This document shows, in pieces, positions 46,124 to 53,475 of a stretch of 64,000 bases of DNA. This stretch comes from Paenibacillus marchantiophytorum (lineage in GTDB: Bacteria > Bacillota > Bacilli > Paenibacillales > NBRC-103111): NCBI RefSeq assembly GCF_014640555.1, contig NZ_BMHE01000014.1, positions 36,900-100,899 of the forward strand, written 5' to 3'. Under the pieces are notes generated by a model. That model made no database searches. It was not told the origin of the DNA and saw nothing but the letters and a program-made list of their open reading frames with translations. Every line of letters starts with the position of its first letter. Position 1 is the first letter of the stretch. The translations under genes and the position numbers were made by a program.

Positions 46124-46791
46124 ATTGCAATTTCGTGCAGGATATCCTCCCCAACTATATTGAAGGTTTGACAAGCGATATAACGAACAAGGCCATCCAA
46201 GAACACCTTGCTACTTGCGTTGATTGCAGGAAGGCATTGGATAGCATGACGAGAGAGATGCAAGAGACGAAAGGAATGAAAGTAGTCCAGCAAAAACAGA
46301 TCAACTTTCTAAAAAAAATCAAACGCAAACAATGGAAGATAGCTGGCATTAACGTGTTTATATCAGTCATCGTTTTGTTTGGCGCATTATATTTCGTTAG
46401 TAACAGAGACTTCCCCGTTTCAAGTACTAACGTCACGATCAGCCAAGTGTATCAAATGAATGACGGTTCAATTCATTACAGTGTCTCTGCCAACGTGAAA
46501 GGCTATATAAGCTATATAAGCCGCATATTCCCCTCAGGTGATGGAGAGTCGGAAATAATCCGCATTTATGAGCATAGGCGGCTTTTTTCAAATCAAAGTA
46601 AAGGCATTGTCTTATTGCCAGAGAAATGGTCGTCGTTGCCTGATTCTAATGCGAATAAAGAAAAAACAGTTATCTATTACGAAGGGACAGATAAGAATGA
46701 CAAGATTATTGTTTGGATGAAAGGCATGGATATTCCCAAGGCGACTGCGGAGCAAGAAGCCAACTATAAAAACTTCCGAGATAGTAAGTAG
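46108..46791 (+). CDS. Membrane anti-sigma factor with zinc-finger domain
   Basis: 227 residues from ATG 46108, which overlaps the sigma gene by 16 bases; upstream in-frame starts fall inside the sigma coding sequence without a ribosome site. The N-terminal anti-sigma zinc-binding motif is HLATCVDCRKAL (HxxxCxxC). One transmembrane helix (INVFISVIVLFGALYFV) follows, then a C-terminal extracellular domain (SQVYQMNDGSIHYSVSANVK...) of unknown sensing role. Partner of the 45623 sigma factor. Confidence 0.88.
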   Translation: MEQRLNCNFVQDILPNYIEGLTSDITNKAIQEHLATCVDCRKALDSMTREMQETKGMKVVQQKQINFLKKIKRKQWKIAGINVFISVIVLFGALYFVSNRDFPVSSTNVTISQVYQMNDGSIHYSVSANVKGYISYISRIFPSGDGESEIIRIYEHRRLFSNQSKGIVLLPEKWSSLPDSNANKEKTVIYYEGTDKNDKIIVWMKGMDIPKATAEQEANYKNFRDSK

Positions 46792-46850
46792 GAAATTAGG
46801 TGTATCATGATGAAATCTTGACAAATGTTTCAAAAGGAGGCCTACGATTG

Positions 46851-48887
46851 ATGAAGAAATTGATCCTCAAGTATTCCATTCTCATGCTAACCCTTCTCTT
46901 TTTAAGTACGTCTATTAATCTAGCAGCCTCGACTGCGGGAACAACAGCCTCAGCCCTAGCAAATACGTTCAGAGGTCCGCAATCTGCTACGGAGGTGGAA
47001 AAGTTCCTAGACGATTATTTTTCCCAAGATCCAATCAAAAAGAAAATAAACGCACTCACTGTCGCCGTCGTACAGAATAGCCAAGTGCTGGCCAGGAAGG
47101 GATATGGTGTTACGGATCGAAGCACCAACACCCCCGTCCAGACCGATCAAACCGTGTTCCGCGTCGCTTCGGTCTCCAAGGTGTTTACGGCACTGGCCAT
47201 CATGCAGTTGGTCGATCAAGGAAAGATAGGTTTACAGGACAATATCGAGAACTATTTGGATGGGTACAAAGTCAACAATCCCTTTGCAACTCCCGTTACG
47301 GTCGAAATGCTATTAACGCATTCGACGGGCTTTGAAGTTCGCGATCCGTCTTCAAACAGTTTTATGATCGATGCCAGTCTAACCCCTATTTCTTTGAAAG
47401 ATGAAGTCTTTAAACAGTTTCCGCCTGTCAAACGCAAGCCCGGAAGCTCCTATATGTACGATAATTTCGCTTATGCTCTGTTAGGCTACATCGTGCAACA
47501 AGTGAGCGGCGAAGCTTTTGACGCTTATATGGAGAAGCACGTTTTTCAACCACTGGGTATGACATCCAGCAGCTTTAGGCTGCCGACGGATCTGGCCAAA
47601 CGTCTTGCTACAGTTTACGATGCGTCAGGAAAACCCCGTCCTGTCTACCGCTTATCACCGGAAATCATCCCTCAGGGCAGTATGGTCACCACCTCGGATG
47701 ACATAGTTCGTTTCATGCAAGCATTCCTGAACGACGGAAAGTTACCGAATGGCACATCGATTGTGTCCCCTGCTTCCATTAAAGCGATGGAAACCTACCA
47801 GGTGGCGATCCACCCGCAAGTTGCGGATGTCAGTTACGGCTTTGAAGCTCCTTTTATGCTGAAGGACACGAACGGACAACACGTCATTGCCAAAGGCGGA
47901 GATATCCCCGGCTTCAGTTCGTATCTATGGATGCTGCCTGACAGCCAGACCGGAGTCTTTATTTCGTACACGGCGACTGGCGGTTTGCGCGATGATTTTT
48001 TTACCGCTTTCATGGATCACTATTATCCCAGTCAAAAAACGCAATTCGGGAAGGCCGACTTCATGCTCCAATCCGCGAGCGAATTACATAAATTTGCCGG
48101 GCTGTATACCGATCTAAGAACCGATTCGGACATCATAAAAGTAAGCGTTGTTGGCGATGGCCGATTGGATGTGTACACGCCATGGGTTGACCATGAGCAA
48201 GTCACACAAGTAGACGATAAGCTGTTCGTAGATGTGAAAGGCCGTCCCCTCGCCTTCCAAACCGATTCACAGGACAATATTACCTATATGAAATACAACA
48301 ATCCCCTCAGTTATTCGGCAAAGGTCCCTGAGGCATTAGGATATCCCGATATCACTAATGATCATCCTTACGCGGCATATATTCAGGGCTTGCAATCGTT
48401 GTCGTTGTTAAGTGATGTTGCGTCTCAACCCTTTCAGCCGTTGAAGACGGTTACTCGTGGACAGTTCATCCATGACATTGTGCAACAGTTCCATTTTCGC
48501 CATTCAAGTCAAAAAGCATCCTTTACAGATATCAGCGCTTCCGTCTATCAAGATGACATCCTGTCCGCAGCCAATCTTGGACTAGTCGTTGGAGTAAGTA
48601 CTGATTTATTCGAACCGAATCGCCCTATCCTAAGGCAGGAAGCTGCCGTCATCTTGTCACGTATCATTCATCATTTATCTGATATCAAGGTGCCAACTGC
48701 GGCCTTGCAATTAACGTCTGGTACGGATGACTGGGCTCTTGCTGATATTCAGACAGTACTTGCATTAAAGCTGTATGGTCCCGAAGTGACAACAATCGAT
48801 GGTACAATCGACTTTGGTTCAAAACGAGCCTTGACGAAACAAGAAGAATCCGCCATGCTGTACAACATGCTGGTACCGAACGTTTAG
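46851..48887 (+). CDS. SLH-anchored serine hydrolase (class C beta-lactamase / penicillin-binding family)
   Basis: 678 residues from ATG 46851 (AAGGAGG upstream; an earlier in-frame ATG at 46800 lacks a site and would bury the signal peptide). Signal peptide KLILKYSILMLTLLFLSTSI. The serine beta-lactamase-like domain has SVSK near residue 107 (nucleophile), YDN near 202 and GGDIPGF as the third motif. An intermediate beta domain is followed by about two SLH repeats (residues 497-678, for example ASFTDISASVYQDDILSAAN). Probably a wall-bound D-amino-acid peptidase or esterase. Follows the anti-sigma gene by 59 bases. Confidence 0.92.
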   Translation: MKKLILKYSILMLTLLFLSTSINLAASTAGTTASALANTFRGPQSATEVEKFLDDYFSQDPIKKKINALTVAVVQNSQVLARKGYGVTDRSTNTPVQTDQTVFRVASVSKVFTALAIMQLVDQGKIGLQDNIENYLDGYKVNNPFATPVTVEMLLTHSTGFEVRDPSSNSFMIDASLTPISLKDEVFKQFPPVKRKPGSSYMYDNFAYALLGYIVQQVSGEAFDAYMEKHVFQPLGMTSSSFRLPTDLAKRLATVYDASGKPRPVYRLSPEIIPQGSMVTTSDDIVRFMQAFLNDGKLPNGTSIVSPASIKAMETYQVAIHPQVADVSYGFEAPFMLKDTNGQHVIAKGGDIPGFSSYLWMLPDSQTGVFISYTATGGLRDDFFTAFMDHYYPSQKTQFGKADFMLQSASELHKFAGLYTDLRTDSDIIKVSVVGDGRLDVYTPWVDHEQVTQVDDKLFVDVKGRPLAFQTDSQDNITYMKYNNPLSYSAKVPEALGYPDITNDHPYAAYIQGLQSLSLLSDVASQPFQPLKTVTRGQFIHDIVQQFHFRHSSQKASFTDISASVYQDDILSAANLGLVVGVSTDLFEPNRPILRQEAAVILSRIIHHLSDIKVPTAALQLTSGTDDWALADIQTVLALKLYGPEVTTIDGTIDFGSKRALTKQEESAMLYNMLVPNV

Positions 48888-48888
48888 A

Positions 48889-48928
48889 CAAAAAAGATCA
48901 CGCCGAAGCTTTTTTCGGGTGATCTTTT
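48889..48928 (+). terminator. Terminator of the ECF cassette
   Basis: AAAAAAGATCAC...GTGATCTTTTTTT hairpin directly after the stop codon. Confidence 0.85.
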
Positions 48929-49095
48929 TTTACTGACCGCGAAGAACAGCAGTAAGGGAGCTGTGTAGGGGGAGATTTTGCTTGAGTAGTGTGGAGATAT
49001 GACTGAGGAGTGATCTTTAGTTAAAAATAGCTGCTAGTTTCTTTATGCACTCCACATGTTTGGAAACGTGTGAAGTAGTGGATAAAAAAACAAAA

Positions 49096-49121
49096 AAAAC
49101 GACATTCCTGTCGTTTTCTCG
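49096..49121 (-). terminator. Terminator of the tRNA-like unit
   Basis: AAAACGACA-TTCC-TGTCGTTTT with a U-run on the minus strand. Confidence 0.65.
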
Positions 49122-49132
49122 CCAATCTCTTA

Positions 49133-49205
49133 TGGAAAATAGGGGGATCGAACCCCTGACCTCTTCGCTGCCAGCGAAGCGCTCTACCAACTGAGTTAAG
49201 CCGCC
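49133..49205 (-). pseudogene. Chimeric tRNA-Ala-like pseudogene
   Basis: The 3' half (from AGAGCGCTTCGC through the GGC anticodon and T-arm TTCGA) is identical over about 39 bases to tRNA-Ala at 44862. The 5' acceptor strand GGCGGCT mispairs with ATTTTCC at two positions, and the G3-U70 pair is lost. Probably not aminoacylated. Confidence 0.7.
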
Positions 49206-49225
49206 TACTAACATAAACAATACTT

Positions 49226-49290
49226 TTGAGCAAACTGTCACATCTCTGTTATTCTCTTAAAACCATCAATATTAAGCACTCCACATGTTT
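49226..49290. repeat. tRNA-unit spacer repeat (copy 2)
   Basis: Matches 44735-44800 (TGAGCAAACTGTCACATCTC ... TAAGCACTCCACATG). The remainder to 49446 shows no feature. Confidence 0.7.
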
Positions 49291-49446
49291 CGAGTAAGTA
49301 ACTAGGTTAGCTTTATACATTCCCCACGTTTAGTCAGAACATAAAGAATAGGCTTGATAATAGACAAAATGTCTACCATATCTCCATGAAAAGAAGACCT
49401 AACTCTTTGCTTGTCTACAAGATGTCTATTTTCCTGCCCCTTAAAA

Positions 49447-49477
49447 GCAAAAAACCCGCTCTGTGAGCGGGTTTTCA
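49447..49477 (-). terminator. Terminator following the tmRNA 3' end
   Basis: AAACCCGCTC-ACA-GAGCGGGTTTT stem with a T-run on the minus strand. Confidence 0.8.
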
Positions 49478-49480
49478 GTA

Positions 49481-49511
49481 TGGAGGTGAGGGGAGTCGAA
49501 CCCCTGTCCAA
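49481..49511 (-). ncRNA. ssrA: tmRNA 3'-end fragment (possible integration footprint)
   Basis: The complement reads GGACAGGGGTTCGACTCCCC then TCACCTCCA, the T-arm and acceptor 3' strand of a tmRNA. The 5' half and tag region expected within about 350 bases upstream are absent; the sigK repeat occupies that place. Such 3'-end pieces are commonly left by elements that integrate into ssrA. Confidence 0.55.
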
Positions 49512-49604
49512 TAAAGATCATGCACAGTTAAATCTATTCACTTTTTAGTCTTTACTGACAATTAATGAGTATTATTCCAAATTATTAAATAGTGTAAACA
49601 TTGC

Positions 49605-49922
49605 CTGTCCCACAAATCTACATAGCTTCGTGTTCACAACCTCTTTACTATATGGGCAACTAATCTTAAATTGTGCTCAATTAATTTATTCCTCGAATGA
49701 TCATTGGTGAGAGGTTGTGGAAAGGCATTATTCTTCACATAGGATACGAGCAAGGTCAGCTGCTTAATCAAGATTGCAATTGCACTAAAAATTCCAGGCA
49801 CTCCAGCCACCCCCTTCAGTGTTTGCGGATCATTGCTGTTTTGGAAGCCTCCGCTTAGTGATTAGTATTAGTCTATGTGGGTGGATGCCTAGAAGTGCAT
49901 GTACGTATTACTTTAGATGAAT
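49605..49922. repeat. Dispersed repeat carrying the sigK fragment (copy B)
   Basis: Homologous to about 36820-37196, including both the leader upstream of sigK and bases beyond its truncation point. Confidence 0.75.
49634..49801 (-). pseudogene. sigK: sigK N-terminal fragment (copy 2)
   Basis: 55 codons from GTG 49801: [30 protein letters not shown] joined to [20 protein letters not shown], then KRL and a stop. Relative to copy 1, the 16-residue stretch between QPLT and NDHS (EAEEEKHLRLMAEG region) has been deleted. It carries the same 3' truncation point as copy 1. Confidence 0.82.
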
Positions 49923-49980
49923 TCCTCGATGGAGTCTGGCTCACACATACTGCTTAAGCTAGTCCTCCCACGAGGCGTAT

Positions 49981-50014
49981 AATAGACCACGGGGTAACCC
50001 CCAATGGCCTATTT
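49981..50014 (-). terminator. Terminator of the double-GH16 gene
   Basis: AATAGACCACGGGG against CCCCAATGGCCTATT, an imperfect stem about 30 bases past the stop at 50046. Confidence 0.65.
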
Positions 50015-50045
50015 CTACTTATTTTCATTCCCAATACGTGCTTTT

Positions 50046-52931
50046 TTAATTTGTTGCTAAGCTTAGATTATCAACATGGATGATTCCTGTTTGCTGCTTA
50101 TACGTACTAAGCACAACGCGCAGTTGACTACTCGAAGGAGTCAGGATAAGATTTAGTATTTTGGAGGAATTCGTATAATCCTGGGCAATGATTTGTGACC
50201 CACTGTACACATAAATGTAGCCATATGTCGGGTCGCCTGTGCTCCAGATATTACCCGTTAGCTTGTAGGCTTGGCCAGGCGTAACAGTTACGAGCTGCTC
50301 CACTTCGGCAATATCCGCGGGGGTAGGATGTAAATTCAACGTTCCTCCAATAACATCCGCAACACCCGTTTGAATCGTTTTCCATCCTTGCGTGGAATCA
50401 TTGACAAGTCCAGAACTAAAATTGCCGTTTAGAAGCAAGTTCACTATTGCTCCGCCAGAGGTCGTGACGCTCACCGTGCTGCTGGCTGGGGAGGTGTTGC
50501 CTGCCGCATCTTTGGCTTTCACATAGTAGCTATACGTCGTGTTCGCAGTCAAGCCAGAAACCGCATAGGTTGTTCCCGTCACTGTCGCATATAAGGCATT
50601 GTTCTGATATACCTCATATGCCGTTACGCCTACATTATCCGTCGAAGCCGTCCATGACAAGTTGGCGCTCGTATTCGTCGTTGAAGTGGCTGTCAGGTTC
50701 GTAGGTGCTGTCGGCGCTTGCGAATCTAACACTGGTCCTTGAGTTGACGTGCATGGAAAAACGCAATATCCGGGATACTCTTCGTTCGCCGCCCACCCCG
50801 TCATCGGATAAGACTCTTGTTGGGTCATGGCACCAGACGTGCTGTACGGTTTGAAATTCACATAGTCAATGAGCAACTGGGATTTGTCAAAATTCGCTTT
50901 TCCACCCCAATTTTTGGGGAACCAATACCCTAACCATAAGCGCCCTGGCTTGGTGGGAATGAAATTCTGTGCAGCTGCCGTATATTTGGTAACGCCATCA
51001 ACCATGAATTGCACATAGGGAGCAACTTGATGAGCCGGGTCGGCAATCTGCCAAATAATTTTGTACGTATGCCATTGATCATCCGATACATTCAAACCTA
51101 AATCTGTGTAATTCGTATGATATTCCGTCTCATTTTCACCTTGCCACGTATTGAACAATGCTTTGTTAAATGTCATTCCTGTATGCGCTGGCCCAGGACG
51201 TCCCGGGAATTCCATGTCAATTTCGTTATTGCTTACCCAATAGTCCGCATTAGGATCTGCGTGAAATTGCTGGGCTTCGGGACTCGTAGCATCCATCTCC
51301 TGGTAGTGGAAGGTCCACAGAGCAGGTACGGCGCCATGCGGCAAGCCTTCATTGTTTGGCCCTGTAATCACCTTTGGAATTTTCATGCGAATCTCGTATT
51401 CGCCAGAGCCGTAGTAATGAGAGGTAGCAATCGCTGCACCCACTCGTTTACCGTCATTTCGCGGAACGCCATTGCTGTTTATGCCTAAAGGCAGTCCATT
51501 GTAATAGTCACCATGAGCCTCGAGCACCAAGTGCCCTTGACCGTCGAGCTTAACGTTGTCTGGATGTACTCCGCCGTTCCAGCTTTGCCCGTTCACTCTG
51601 GAATTGCCGAGCATGCCTCCCCAGTTCTTTTTGGCAACTTTCCATTTGCTGCTGTCCAGCCAAGAGCCATCGAAGTTGTCACGGAACTCACCTGTAGTGG
51701 TGCCCCATCTCGTGTTAATAGCATTCGCTGTCATCGGGCGGAAATCAGAATCCTCCCAGCCGTCGTCAGCAAATGTTTCTGGCGCCCACGTGTCGTTAGG
51801 TTCATGGTAGGGCTCGAATTCAAAATAATCGACAGCCATTTGCTTCACATCGAAGTTGGCCGAAGCGCCAGCCCAGGCGTCAGGGAACCAAACTCCCAAC
51901 CATAGACGTCCTGCATTCGTTGGAAGTGTTGTAGTATTGGTTGCGATGTATTGATCATCAATATAGTAGTCAACCCTAGGCGTTTCTCCGTTGCCTCCCG
52001 TATGCCAACGATATTCAAATTTGTGGTAGTTGCCGTCCGCAACATGAATCCCTTTGGCGCCCAGATTGGCATAAATTGTTGTATATTCATTGTCTGCTTC
52101 GCCTGTAAATGTATTCAAAAGCGCTCTGTCGTAAGTTTGCCCCGTATGAGCCCCTCCCGGCCTGCCCGGAAGTTCAATATCAATTTCATGATTATAAGCG
52201 TAGTATTCCGGATAGGTACCACCAGCTTCTGGCAGCAGTCGACCTTCATTAAAGGCTCGAATGTATTCTGGATCCCCACTCGCGACATTGACGCCATTCT
52301 TATTGGCTACCGATCCGTAATATTCCTGATAATGAAAGCTCCACATGGTAGAAGCTACGCCGAGATCAGGCACAATCTTCGCGGACATCGTATATCTGCC
52401 TGAGCCCAAATAAGCTTTGCTAGCTATGGCTGCACCCACCCTTTTATTGCTTCGCTCCACCGTATCGACATTGTAAGGGAGATGATAGGGGGTGATGTCT
52501 TCCTTGTTTTTGTTTGGTTTGTATAAGCCCTTGACCGGACCATTGTACAAATCACCGTGCGCTTCAAGAATTAGGTTGCCGTTTTGAACTTTAACATTCT
52601 CAGGCACGACGCCGTTGTTATTCATCCCGCCCCATTGCTTAGCGGCGATGAGCCATTTCTTAGGATCCAACGTATTCCCATTAAAATCTTCCCTGAATAT
52701 GTCGGTGCTTTCGTGCCCGTAATAGTCGTAAGCATGCGCACGTTCTTGCGGAAGCAGGCTGCTGAATAACGAAGATAGCATGACTAGTAAGCTTGCTTGA
52801 GCAAGTAAAGCTGCTTTCTTAGCAGTCGCTCTCTTTGCAATCGTTTTCTCTGTAACTCTTTTCTTTGCAATCGTATTCTCTGCAGTCACTTTCTTGGTAG
52901 TCATCTTCTTTAAAACCTGCCGCATCATCAA
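50046..52931 (-). CDS. Secreted double-catalytic GH16 enzyme with FN3 and C-terminal binding module
   Basis: 961 residues. The N-terminus is an unusually long Lys/Arg/Thr-rich stretch (TIAKKRVTEKTIAKRATAKK) before the hydrophobic core LLVMLSSLFSSLL; cleavage near AHA-YD. The first GH16 domain has its catalytic signature HEIDIELPGRPG near residue 247. The second is a diverged duplicate with NEIDMEFPGRPG near 570. Both share GRLWLG-WFP and the DYFEFEP end. A fibronectin type III domain (about 735-823) and a carbohydrate-binding-like C-terminus (about 830-961) follow. Predicted to attack a long-chain beta-glucan or sulfated galactan outside the cell. Has its own terminator. Confidence 0.92.
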   Translation of the reverse strand: MMMRQVLKKMTTKKVTAENTIAKKRVTEKTIAKRATAKKAALLAQASLLVMLSSLFSSLLPQERAHAYDYYGHESTDIFREDFNGNTLDPKKWLIAAKQWGGMNNNGVVPENVKVQNGNLILEAHGDLYNGPVKGLYKPNKNKEDITPYHLPYNVDTVERSNKRVGAAIASKAYLGSGRYTMSAKIVPDLGVASTMWSFHYQEYYGSVANKNGVNVASGDPEYIRAFNEGRLLPEAGGTYPEYYAYNHEIDIELPGRPGGAHTGQTYDRALLNTFTGEADNEYTTIYANLGAKGIHVADGNYHKFEYRWHTGGNGETPRVDYYIDDQYIATNTTTLPTNAGRLWLGVWFPDAWAGASANFDVKQMAVDYFEFEPYHEPNDTWAPETFADDGWEDSDFRPMTANAINTRWGTTTGEFRDNFDGSWLDSSKWKVAKKNWGGMLGNSRVNGQSWNGGVHPDNVKLDGQGHLVLEAHGDYYNGLPLGINSNGVPRNDGKRVGAAIATSHYYGSGEYEIRMKIPKVITGPNNEGLPHGAVPALWTFHYQEMDATSPEAQQFHADPNADYWVSNNEIDMEFPGRPGPAHTGMTFNKALFNTWQGENETEYHTNYTDLGLNVSDDQWHTYKIIWQIADPAHQVAPYVQFMVDGVTKYTAAAQNFIPTKPGRLWLGYWFPKNWGGKANFDKSQLLIDYVNFKPYSTSGAMTQQESYPMTGWAANEEYPGYCVFPCTSTQGPVLDSQAPTAPTNLTATSTTNTSANLSWTASTDNVGVTAYEVYQNNALYATVTGTTYAVSGLTANTTYSYYVKAKDAAGNTSPASSTVSVTTSGGAIVNLLLNGNFSSGLVNDSTQGWKTIQTGVADVIGGTLNLHPTPADIAEVEQLVTVTPGQAYKLTGNIWSTGDPTYGYIYVYSGSQIIAQDYTNSSKILNLILTPSSSQLRVVLSTYKQQTGIIHVDNLSLATN
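52795..52910. repeat. Short imperfect repeats coding the basic N-terminus
   Basis: Units around TCTTTGCAATCGT.TTCTCTG repeat about every 33 bases in the first codons of the double-GH16 gene. Confidence 0.6.
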
Positions 52932-53475
52932 TTATCGTCCCTTTCTGCTTGTGAATTTAACTCGTACACCCATCATTTACTGAGATGCCACCTTTCCTAA
53001 TCAACACCACGCCTCTTTACGTGATAACCGCCTCCCTTCCCAATAGGCCTAAACTTTTGTTAAACAAATTTCATGATTAGAAAAACGGCATCGCTGCTCT
53101 GATACATCAGTCTCTTCTTAGCGGCAAAACCTAGTAAGAGGGAACTAGGGGACGCTAAATAGGCAAAAAGTAGGGATGCGAGGGTATTAGCGGAACTACA
53201 GGGTCTTATTTCCACAAAAGCGCTGAAATTTCCATGAAACAGCAAAATAGAGACCTGTAGTTCCCTCACCCTCCCGAAAATGACACTTTTGACTAGAATA
53301 GCGCACCGTAGTTCCCTCCGCGTGAGGCAGCTCGAGCAACTCCGCGTTCACTCCAAAACATATAAGCTCTTATATTTCAAGGATAAACGACTTCATCGTC
53401 CTTTGAGGACGAACGCGTTTGTCCAGGTAGATGCGAAGCAAAAGTATAAAACTTATACTTTCTACAGCCTATGGT
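52932..53475. other. Intergenic region with palindromic REP-like cluster
   Basis: No gene. From about 53130 to 53315 lie four copies of a GGAACTA(C)/(G)TAGTTCC motif in alternating orientation. One pair forms a long stem: GGAACTACAGGGTCT near 53185 against AGACCTGTAGTTCC near 53252. The GH20 gene ends at 53476. Confidence 0.55.

Noticed and set aside
53060..53269. Minus-strand 69-codon frame in the gap before the GH20 gene
   Set aside because: It is made of the palindromic repeat cluster and has no start signals or domain.
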